NCBI RefSeq assembly: GCF_003048535.1
Contig: NZ_PIRQ01000007.1
Coordinates: 62,001 to 126,000 of the forward strand
Length of the DNA: 64,000 nt
Reading direction: 5' to 3'
From: Campylobacter concisus
GTDB taxonomy: Bacteria > Campylobacterota > Campylobacteria > Campylobacterales > Campylobacteraceae
Shown here: positions 56,390 through 64,000 of the stretch, piece after piece
Layout: every line of letters starts with the position of its first letter
How positions within the stretch are numbered: position 1 is the first letter of the stretch
Translations under genes and position numbers: made by a program
The notes under the pieces: generated by a model
The model's input: only the letters and a program-made list of their open reading frames with translations
Database searches by the model: none
Told to the model about the DNA's origin: nothing

Positions 56390-57215
56390 CTATTTCCTTA
56401 TAAACAAAGCTGCTCCAATCGTTACTTTGTTTTATCTCAATTAGCTCCAAATCCTTAAACGTATCTTTAATCCTATCTTCGTATTTGTTTAAAATTCCTG
56501 ACAATACCAAGTAGCCGCCTTTTTTAAGCGATTTTTTTAAGTCATTTGAGAGCATAAAAATGACATCAGCAATGATATTTGCTACGACAATGTCATATTT
56601 TTGCTCTAAATTCGCGATAGAGCCTGTCCAAATTTTATTAAATTTAACCTCATTTAACTCGGCGTTGCTAATTGAGCTTTGCGTGGCTTGCTCGTCTGTA
56701 TCACAAGCATCGACCTTACAGCCAAGCTTTGCCAGGGCAATACTTAAAATTCCACTTCCGCAGCCCACGTCTAAAGTAGTATTGCCACTTTTTGCATATT
56801 TTTGTAAAAGCTGCAAGCAAGAATTTGTGCTTTCATGGTGCCCTGAGCCAAAGGCTAGAGCTGGGTCGATTATGATATTTGTTACGCCATTAAGTGGCTC
56901 TTCCCAGCTAGGTCTAACATAAATTTTATCAACCAAAATAGGCTTAACTGCCTTTTTATATTCACCTAGCCAGTCTTTATTTTCTTTTAAATTAAGAGAA
57001 ATTTTTAAATCATTTGAAATTTTACGAACACTAGAGAGCCCTTTTGCATACTCTTCAATACCCCAAGCTATATCTTTTAGATCATACTCTTCCCTGATGA
57101 TGATCTCGTGATCTAGCTCTTCAACACAGGTAACTCCAAAAGAGAAAACTAGCTCTAAAATTTCATCATAAAAATTTGATGTTTTTATGCTTAATTCGTA
57201 GAATTTATCTTTCAT
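56382..57215 (-). CDS. prmA: Ribosomal protein L11 methyltransferase
   Basis: PrmA trimethylates ribosomal protein L11 using SAM. The 277 residues contain LGEYKKAVKPILVDKIYVRPSW (about 83-104), the PrmA signature IDPALAFGSGHHESTNSCL (about 116-134), SAM motif TTLDVGCGSGILSIALAKLG (about 145-164) and IVVANIIADVIFML. It shares one base with cheY upstream and overlaps ftsH by 8, placing it in a cheY-prmA-ftsH-psd-pssA-leuL-leuA train, the first part of which I recall from C. jejuni. Confidence 0.94.
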   Translation of the reverse strand: MKDKFYELSIKTSNFYDEILELVFSFGVTCVEELDHEIIIREEYDLKDIAWGIEEYAKGLSSVRKISNDLKISLNLKENKDWLGEYKKAVKPILVDKIYVRPSWEEPLNGVTNIIIDPALAFGSGHHESTNSCLQLLQKYAKSGNTTLDVGCGSGILSIALAKLGCKVDACDTDEQATQSSISNAELNEVKFNKIWTGSIANLEQKYDIVVANIIADVIFMLSNDLKKSLKKGGYLVLSGILNKYEDRIKDTFKDLELIEIKQSNDWSSFVYKEIDE

Positions 57216-57580
57216 TAACCAAGAACGTCTTCAAGCTTCTCTTTTAAAACTTGTGGCGTAAAAGGTTTAACGATGTAGTTATTAACACCTGCTTTTAAAG
57301 CTGTTATAACTTCGGCTTTTCCGCCCTCTGTTGTTACCATTATGATAGGCATATCAACATACTTTTGCTCTGCTCTTACCTTTTTAACAAGCTCAAGACC
57401 ATTCATCTCAGGCATATTCCAGTCAGTGATAAGAACTTCGATACCTTCGTTTTGAGTTAAGATATTCCAGGCCTCAAGACCGTGCTCAGCCTCAAGAATT
57501 TCTTGATGTCCTAACCTTTGCAAAGTATTTTTTATGATTCTTCTCATTGTTGAACTGTCATCTACAACCAAAATCTTCAC
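57215..57580 (-). CDS. cheY: Chemotaxis response regulator CheY
   Basis: CheY carries the phosphoryl signal from CheA to FliM at the flagellar motor. The 121 residues form a single receiver domain with acidic pair in KILVVDDSSTMRR, acceptor Asp in VLITDWNMPEMNG (about 49-61), the Thr in PIIMVTTEGG and Lys in NNYIVKPFTP. The start codon is GTG with AAAAGGA 7 bases upstream; an ATG one base earlier is out of frame. It is remote from cheA but next to pgl genes, as I recall in C. jejuni. Confidence 0.96.
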   Translation of the reverse strand: MKILVVDDSSTMRRIIKNTLQRLGHQEILEAEHGLEAWNILTQNEGIEVLITDWNMPEMNGLELVKKVRAEQKYVDMPIIMVTTEGGKAEVITALKAGVNNYIVKPFTPQVLKEKLEDVLG

Positions 57581-57637
57581 ATAATATCCTTTTAGTAAAA
57601 ATTGCCCTATTCTAGCTAATTTAAATTTATAAAAGCT

Positions 57638-58357
57638 TTAACGATATCTAAGTAGTTTAAAGGCCTCTTTTAGGTCAAGCAACCCTTCATAGTAGGCTTT
57701 CCCAACTATTACGCCACTAATCTCATTTGTAGCTTTTAGCATCAAAATATCATTTATATCACTCACGCCACCACTTGCTATTGTCTCAAGCTTGCTATTT
57801 CTAGCTATTTGCAAGCTAAACTCAACATTGACTCCGCCAAGCATTCCATCTTTGTTAATATCGGTGCAAATCACAGCTTCTACACCCACATCTGCAAATT
57901 TTTTCGCAAGATCGACTGCTTTTATGTTTGAAACCTCGCCCCAGCCTTGCACTGCCACATAGCCATCTTTGGCATCTATGCCAACTACGACTCTGTAAAT
58001 TCCAGCCATTTTTGCTGTAAATTCTGGATCACGAAGGGCAACTGAGCCAAGGATCACCCTGCTAACTCCAAGGTCCAAATAGCGCTTTATTCGCTCTTCA
58101 TCTCTTATGCCGCCACCCACTTGGACGCTTAAATTTGTAGCCTTTGTAATTTTTTCAATTGTTTTAAAATTTATCGTCTCTCCAGCAAATGCACCGTCTA
58201 AATCAACCACATGAAGCCATTTTGCGCCATAATCTTCAAATTTCTTAGCAAGTTCACTTGGCTCGTTGCTATAAATTTTTGCACTTTGCATAAGACCTTT
58301 GCTAAGTCTAACTGCTTGTCCCTCTTTTAAATCAATAGCTGGAAAAATTTCCATCAT
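57638..58357 (-). CDS. hisA: ProFAR isomerase HisA
   Basis: HisA isomerises ProFAR to PRFAR in histidine synthesis. The 239 residues form a TIM barrel with [16 protein letters not shown] at the start, [28 protein letters not shown] (about 76-103), [17 protein letters not shown] (about 121-137), [16 protein letters not shown] (about 157-172) and [13 protein letters not shown]. It overlaps hisH by 4 bases. Together they occupy the place between pglF and cheY where C. jejuni has pglG. Confidence 0.96.
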   Translation of the reverse strand: MMEIFPAIDLKEGQAVRLSKGLMQSAKIYSNEPSELAKKFEDYGAKWLHVVDLDGAFAGETINFKTIEKITKATNLSVQVGGGIRDEERIKRYLDLGVSRVILGSVALRDPEFTAKMAGIYRVVVGIDAKDGYVAVQGWGEVSNIKAVDLAKKFADVGVEAVICTDINKDGMLGGVNVEFSLQIARNSKLETIASGGVSDINDILMLKATNEISGVIVGKAYYEGLLDLKEAFKLLRYR

Positions 58358-58965
58358 AACCTCGCAAAATTCTCTAAAATTTTAAGTCCAGCTTCATGAC
58401 TTTTTTCTGGATGAGGCTGAAAGCCAAATATATTTTCATGCCAAACCGCACTTGTAAATTCATATCCATAAGTCGTCTTTGCCAGTGCAAATTTATCATC
58501 ACAAACCACATGATAGCTATGTACAAAATATAAATACTCAAGCTCTTTTAGTCCTAAATTTAATGGGCTATTTTGCTTAAATTCCAAAGCGTTCCAGCCA
58601 ATGTGAGGTATCTTTAATGGTTTATCGAAATTAGCTTCATTAAATTTTACGACCTCGCCAGGCAAAAGAGAGAGTCCCTCATGCTCGCCAAACTCGAAGC
58701 TTCGCTCAAATAAAAGCTGCATACCAAGACAAATGCCAATAAAAGCTTTGCCACTTTTTACAGCCTCTTTTATTGCTTCATCCATGCCGTTATTTTTTAG
58801 CTTTGTCATCGCCTCACCAAAAGCTCCAACGCCTGGCAAAACAATGTGCGAATACTCCTTTAAATTTTCAGGCTTACTTACTAAGGCACATTTTTTGTCA
58901 AGAAAATCAAAAGCATTTATCACGCTTTTGATGTTTCCAGCTCCATAGTCAATTATCGCTATCAT
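58354..58965 (-). CDS. hisH: Imidazole glycerol phosphate synthase, glutaminase subunit
   Basis: HisH hydrolyses glutamine and channels ammonia to HisF for imidazole glycerol phosphate formation. The 203 residues show [21 protein letters not shown] at the start, [12 protein letters not shown] (about 52-63), the nucleophile Cys in [13 protein letters not shown] (about 75-87), IPHIGWNAL and catalytic His-Glu in [10 protein letters not shown] (about 180-189). HisF is not in the window. The gene lies 16 bases after pglF on the same strand, so it may be transcribed with the glycosylation genes. Other HisH-like proteins act in sugar amination, but hisA overlap favours histidine synthesis. Confidence 0.9.
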   Translation of the reverse strand: MIAIIDYGAGNIKSVINAFDFLDKKCALVSKPENLKEYSHIVLPGVGAFGEAMTKLKNNGMDEAIKEAVKSGKAFIGICLGMQLLFERSFEFGEHEGLSLLPGEVVKFNEANFDKPLKIPHIGWNALEFKQNSPLNLGLKELEYLYFVHSYHVVCDDKFALAKTTYGYEFTSAVWHENIFGFQPHPEKSHEAGLKILENFARL

Positions 58966-58981
58966 TGTTCTTTGCCTCTAA

Positions 58982-60763
58982 TTAGCCTTTTAGATTTAGT
59001 GCATGATTAAACTCAGGCACGATCACCTTAAGAGCAGGTGCTACCTCGTCATCTTCAAGCTGCAAAAGCCCATTTATCTGTGAATTTAAAAGAGTTAGGT
59101 CGTATGGCTGTGAGTGCGTCACAAAGATCGATTCATACTTAGTTTGAACGTCATCTTTGTTGATAAGCAGCTCCTCATAAAGCTTCTCGCCAGGTCTAAG
59201 CCCTACAAATTCGATACCCAGATGCTCTTTGTTTGAAAGCAGAAGCATCTTTTTAGCAAGATCAACGATCTTGATTGGCTCGCCCATATCAAGCACAAAA
59301 AGCTCGCCACCTTCTGCAATAGAGGCAGCTTGAAGTACCAGCTGACACGCCTCAGATGTGAGCATAAAATATCTTGTAATCTCTGGGTGAGTAACACTTA
59401 GTGGCTTATTTGCAGCGATCTGTGCTTTAAATTTCGGTATAACAGAACCACTTGAACCAAGGACATTTCCAAAGCGCACGCAAACTATCTCACACACGCC
59501 AGCTTCATTTGAATTTAAAGCATAAAGCTCACAAACACGCTTAGTTGTTCCCATTATATTTGTTGGGCGTACGGCCTTGTCTGATGAGATCATAACAAAT
59601 TTTTTAACGCCATATTTTTTTGAAAGATCGACAGCATTTTTTGTGCCAAGGATATTATTTTCGACAGCCGAGCGAGGATTTAGCTCGCAAAGTGGCACGT
59701 GCTTATATGCGGCGGCATGGATGACGATCTCAGGTTTAAAGTCAGCAAAAACCTCTTCAAAATCCTTTAAATTTGTGATATTTATAAGCTTGCTAATAGT
59801 TCTTTTATCTTTTGTATCTTCGCCTATTTTATAAAGATTAAACTCGCTGTGCTCAACCATTATAAGCTCACTTACACCATATTTCAAGCACTGCTTACAA
59901 ATTTCGCTTCCTATACTACCGCCAGCTCCAGTAACAAGCACTCTTTTATCTTTTAAGAAATTTGAAATGGCTTCTGGATTAAGGTCTTTTGGCTTTCTAG
60001 CGAGCAAATCTTCGATCGAGATATCTTTGATCGGCTCATTTTCGATAAGCGAAAAGAGCTTCATATCTCTTATGCCATATCCAGTTAGCTCATCAACTAA
60101 AGCTTGAAGCTCGTCTTGATCAAGTGCTAGTGCGATGATAGCAGTCTTTGCGTCGTAGTCTTTTATAAGGCTTGGTATATCTTTTTTATCTTGAACTAAA
60201 AATCCATCACAATAAGTACCAACAAGATCACTTCTGCCATCTACCACGCCAACTGCGTAGTAGTCAAGATAGCCCTGCTTTAAGCCACGTAAGACGTGAA
60301 GCGCTTTTGACGTTGCGCCTATAACGATACAAGGCTCACCTTTGTGAGGTTTGTTTGAAAAGTCAAGCACCATGCGTTTTGAAATTCTTAAAAGCCCAAC
60401 AAGTAAGCATGAAATAAGAAGATCAATGAAAATAACGCTTCTTGGATATGGATTTAAAAAATCTTGAATGATAAAAAAAATGATCGTAAATAAAACCGCT
60501 GAGCAAACGTGGGCAAGAAAAATTTTTCTTGCTTCATTTAATCCAAAAAACCTCCACGGCACCTTGTAAATTTTAAACATCCACATAAAAAATAGCTTAA
60601 ATACGATCAAAAATCCAGCCGTTACAAAAAGCCCTTGCACGTAGATATCTGGGATGTCGGCGTTAAATCTTAAAAGATAAGCCGCATATATCGAAAAAAT
60701 AAATATAAAAACATCGCCAAGAAGAAAAAATACGAGCCTTTTTAACTTTGTTGCATGAAACAT
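58982..60763 (-). CDS. pglF: UDP-GlcNAc 4,6-dehydratase PglF
   Basis: PglF converts UDP-GlcNAc to the 4-keto-6-deoxy sugar, the first step of diacetylbacillosamine synthesis for protein N-glycosylation. The 593 residues have four N-terminal membrane segments (about 8-140), a first Rossmann region ([17 protein letters not shown], about 144-160), then the catalytic SDR domain with [23 protein letters not shown] (about 273-295), [12 protein letters not shown] and [25 protein letters not shown] (about 385-409). The tail matches the FlaA1/CapD type. It abuts pglE. Confidence 0.93.
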   Translation of the reverse strand: MFHATKLKRLVFFLLGDVFIFIFSIYAAYLLRFNADIPDIYVQGLFVTAGFLIVFKLFFMWMFKIYKVPWRFFGLNEARKIFLAHVCSAVLFTIIFFIIQDFLNPYPRSVIFIDLLISCLLVGLLRISKRMVLDFSNKPHKGEPCIVIGATSKALHVLRGLKQGYLDYYAVGVVDGRSDLVGTYCDGFLVQDKKDIPSLIKDYDAKTAIIALALDQDELQALVDELTGYGIRDMKLFSLIENEPIKDISIEDLLARKPKDLNPEAISNFLKDKRVLVTGAGGSIGSEICKQCLKYGVSELIMVEHSEFNLYKIGEDTKDKRTISKLINITNLKDFEEVFADFKPEIVIHAAAYKHVPLCELNPRSAVENNILGTKNAVDLSKKYGVKKFVMISSDKAVRPTNIMGTTKRVCELYALNSNEAGVCEIVCVRFGNVLGSSGSVIPKFKAQIAANKPLSVTHPEITRYFMLTSEACQLVLQAASIAEGGELFVLDMGEPIKIVDLAKKMLLLSNKEHLGIEFVGLRPGEKLYEELLINKDDVQTKYESIFVTHSQPYDLTLLNSQINGLLQLEDDEVAPALKVIVPEFNHALNLKG

Positions 60764-61891
<1,128 letters not shown>

Positions 61892-61903
61892 TTATTTTTA
61901 AAT

Positions 61904-62494
61904 TTATATCTTAGCGCGCTCGCTCGCTGGCACGCCGTAAGCCTTTGTGTCATCTTTTATATCTCTAACGACCACGCTTCCAGCGCCGATGATGCAGTTT
62001 TTGCCAATACTTATGCCTTGAATGACGTTTGAGCCAATACCAACATGCGTAAATTCGCCCACGCTAACGTTTCCAGCAAGGGCTGAATTTGGGCTGATGT
62101 GAGCAAATTTACCTATCACGCACTCATGCTCTATCACCGCGCCAGAATTTATGATAGCACCCTCTTTTATGTGAGCTTTTGCGTTTATCACGGCATTTGG
62201 CATGACAACTACGCCTTTTTCTATCGCAGCACTTTCGCTCACAACCGCACTTTTATGGATCAAATTTACTATCTCAAAGCCAGCAGCCTCTACCTTTTGG
62301 CTGACCTTTTGCCTAGTTTTGTTTTCGCCAATGGCTATTATGATGTCAGCTTTTTCAAGCTCTGGGCTAAATTTACGCTCGCTAGCATCATCTAAAAAAA
62401 CTATCTCATCATAGCCATTATCTCTAGCGATGTCAGCGACCACAAGACCGTGACCGCTTGCTCCGTAGATGTAAATTTTCTTAGTTTTTACCAT
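61904..62494 (-). CDS. pglD: UDP-sugar N-acetyltransferase PglD
   Basis: PglD acetylates the C4 amino group with acetyl-CoA, completing UDP-diacetylbacillosamine. The 196 residues have an N-terminal Rossmann-like UDP-binding part ([23 protein letters not shown]) and a C-terminal left-handed beta helix of hexapeptide repeats (about 85-190, with catalytic-type His in [22 protein letters not shown]). I start at MVKTKK, preceded by GGAG and overlapping pglC by 14 bases; an upstream Met would add an Arg-rich stretch read from inside pglC. C. jejuni PglD has about 195 residues. Confidence 0.93.
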   Translation of the reverse strand: MVKTKKIYIYGASGHGLVVADIARDNGYDEIVFLDDASERKFSPELEKADIIIAIGENKTRQKVSQKVEAAGFEIVNLIHKSAVVSESAAIEKGVVVMPNAVINAKAHIKEGAIINSGAVIEHECVIGKFAHISPNSALAGNVSVGEFTHVGIGSNVIQGISIGKNCIIGAGSVVVRDIKDDTKAYGVPASERAKI

Positions 62495-63086
62495 TAAATT
62501 TCTCCGTCGTCGCCTGCCCCTCTTTGCTGACGCCACTTCGTTTTAGTACCTTTTCGATGGTCATTAAAGCGATCTTTACATCAAGCATAAAGCTTAAATT
62601 TTTAGCGTAATAGACGTCGTACTCAAATTTTTTCTCCCAGCTTATGGCGTTTCTGCCATTTACCTGCGCTAGCCCTGTGATACCTGGACGTACGTCATGG
62701 CGGTGCTTTTGTGTTTCGTTATAGATGGGCAGATACTCAACTAAAAGCGGCCTTGGTCCGATGAAGCTCATATCGCCTTTTAGCACATTAAAGAGCTGTG
62801 GCAACTCATCAAGGCTAAGCGAGCGGATAAGTTTGCCAAATCTACCAAGACGCTGCTCATCTGGCAAGAGCTCGCCATTTGCGTCACGCTCATCGCTCAT
62901 CGTCTTAAATTTATAAATTTTAAAAATTTTCTCATTAAGACCTGGTCTTGCCTGCGTAAAAATGACATCACGACTTACCTTAAAATAGATAAAAATCGCC
63001 GTTGCTATAATGATAGGCGACGTTAAAATGAGTAAAAACAAAGCCCCCAAAATATCAATCACCCTCTTTAAAAAATTTCTATACAT
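62481..63086 (-). CDS. pglC: Phosphoglycosyl transferase PglC
   Basis: PglC transfers phospho-diacetylbacillosamine to undecaprenyl phosphate at the inner membrane. The 201 residues begin with a re-entrant membrane helix ([29 protein letters not shown], about 8-36) and contain the monotopic transferase motifs: [23 protein letters not shown], the catalytic Asp-Glu in [28 protein letters not shown] (about 92-119), and [22 protein letters not shown]. It overlaps pglA by 8 bases and pglD by 14. Confidence 0.95.
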   Translation of the reverse strand: MYRNFLKRVIDILGALFLLILTSPIIIATAIFIYFKVSRDVIFTQARPGLNEKIFKIYKFKTMSDERDANGELLPDEQRLGRFGKLIRSLSLDELPQLFNVLKGDMSFIGPRPLLVEYLPIYNETQKHRHDVRPGITGLAQVNGRNAISWEKKFEYDVYYAKNLSFMLDVKIALMTIEKVLKRSGVSKEGQATTEKFNGKN

Positions 63087-64000
63087 CTGTAAATTTCCTA
63101 TAAATTTCTATATATCTTTTTGCGATTTGCTTCTCGTCAAACTCACTAACCGCCCAGTTTCTGCCGTTTTGTCCAAGTCTAGCACAAAGCGCCTCGTCAT
63201 CAAGCAAAATTTTTATCTTTCCAGCAAGATCATTTACGTCTTTTACCTTGCATAAAAGTCCGTTATAGCCATCCTTTACTGCTTCATTGCAGCCTGTCAC
63301 GTCACTTGCAACGACTGCTTTAGCCATACTCATCGCCTCTAAAACCGTTCTTGGAAAACCCTCTTTGTAGCTAGGAAGTGCTAGTAAGTAAGAAGTCTTT
63401 AAAAGCTGCGGGATATCGTTTCTAGCGCCAAGATAACGTACCTTGCCACCTTTTAAAAAGCTCTCATCTGCGGTTGATTTATTGCCACTAAAACCCTCGC
63501 CCACAAAGACAAATTCGCAGTTTTTGTAGCCATTTAAAATTTCAGCTGCCTCGTAAAATTCTCGAACACCCTTGTGCCACATCGCCCTTGCGATCATTAA
63601 AATGACTTTTTTATCGCCAAGATCAGCTGCCTGCGTGATAGCTGGATCAAATTTAGTAGTATCTACGCCGACACTTTTTATGCGGTAAACTTTACTTTTA
63701 TCTATCAAATTACGAGAGATCATATAATCAGCATCCGAGTCGTTTACAAACACGCAAGCATCGGCCTTTGCAAAGGAAAATTTATAAAGGCTCTCCATGA
63801 CAAAACGCACAGCCTTTGTCTTAAGATCATCATCAATATAAAAGCTACCAAGGCCTTCAACCAAATTTATCACGTGCTTTATGCCAGCGTTTTTAGCGGC
63901 AAACGTGCCAAAGACATTTGACTTGTGAGCGCCAGTTTGAAGCAGGTCTAAATCTAGCTCGCCCAAAATTTGAGATAATTTTTTAGAGTTATTTATAACA
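63079..64000 (-). CDS. pglA: N,N'-diacetylbacillosaminyl GalNAc-transferase PglA (5' end cut)
   Basis: PglA, a GT4-family glycosyltransferase, adds the first GalNAc to undecaprenyl-linked diacetylbacillosamine. About 306 codons are in the window and the frame stays open to the edge, so roughly 70 N-terminal residues are missing compared with the usual 375. Visible are [25 protein letters not shown] (nucleotide-sugar domain start), [66 protein letters not shown] (the family E-x7-E region) and a C-terminal helix. It overlaps pglC by 8 bases. Confidence 0.9.
   Translation of the reverse strand, partial: VINNSKKLSQILGELDLDLLQTGAHKSNVFGTFAAKNAGIKHVINLVEGLGSFYIDDDLKTKAVRFVMESLYKFSFAKADACVFVNDSDADYMISRNLIDKSKVYRIKSVGVDTTKFDPAITQAADLGDKKVILMIARAMWHKGVREFYEAAEILNGYKNCEFVFVGEGFSGNKSTADESFLKGGKVRYLGARNDIPQLLKTSYLLALPSYKEGFPRTVLEAMSMAKAVVASDVTGCNEAVKDGYNGLLCKVKDVNDLAGKIKILLDDEALCARLGQNGRNWAVSEFDEKQIAKRYIEIYRKFTDV

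Overview
The window looks like a Campylobacter chromosome, most likely a C. concisus-type species rather than C. jejuni. The evidence is the low GC content, the gene families and the gene order. The blocks xseA-ubiE ... perR-dxs-fliH-fliG-fliF-hisC-pheA-lysA-lptG-pth-rplY, tal-serB-cheW-cheA-cheV, greA-lpxB ... surE, and pssA-psd-ftsH-prmA-cheY next to pgl N-glycosylation genes all match arrangements I recall from Campylobacter. The species call is inference; no rRNA or tRNA gene is present to settle it. Nearly all genes are housekeeping, tightly packed and often overlapping by 1-20 bases, and most lie on the minus strand.

Layout. 1-277: one copy of a degenerate intergenic repeat. 278-7876 (minus): purD-RDD-lptD-phosphoribosyltransferase-pnp-usp, ending in a clear terminator. 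7894-8086: a structured RNA that fits 6S RNA, between purD and hemD. 8110-9901: hemD and a Bcr/CflA exporter. 10011-12309: a cupin protein, a stretch with a decayed reading frame, and an AT-rich orphan gene with a HEPN-like RNase motif. 12382-15596: guaA, nhaD and an unlisted 55-residue lipoprotein. 15561-21499 (plus): a possible DciA-like gene, uvrC, and two genes that resemble a catalytically dead two-component system. 21496-29545: trpE, a TauE-type permease, a methyltransferase, serC, xseA, ubiE and a CYTH-CHAD protein. 29672-38950: perR, dxs, flagellar MS-ring/switch/export genes and hisC-pheA-lysA. 39006-49117: lptG, pth, rplY, tal, serB, the chemotaxis core, an LpxH-like phosphatase, greA and lpxB. 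49220-50636 (plus): surE and a ThiF/TcdA-like gene. 50637-51450: an 814-base non-coding block with repeats and crossing inverted repeats. 51451-57580: leuA, its leader peptide, pssA, psd, ftsH, prmA and cheY. 57638-64000: hisA, hisH and pglF-E-D-C-A, with pglA cut by the window edge.

How the genes work together. lptD, lptG, lpxB, the LpxH-like phosphatase and perhaps the small lipoprotein serve outer-membrane lipid A and LOS assembly. cheV, cheA, cheW and cheY with fliF, fliG and fliH serve chemotaxis and flagellar assembly. pglF-E-D make UDP-diacetylbacillosamine, pglC loads it on undecaprenyl phosphate and pglA adds the first GalNAc.

The observations most worth a second look are: (1) a 27-codon leader ORF before leuA that ends in five consecutive Leu codons and overlaps the pssA stop codon as ATGA; (2) the AT-rich HEPN-motif orphan gene; (3) the 6S-like RNA; (4) the pseudo-kinase pair behind uvrC; (5) the crossing inverted repeats inside a repeat element at 50.8 kb; (6) the LptM-like lipoprotein whose start overlaps a divergent gene.
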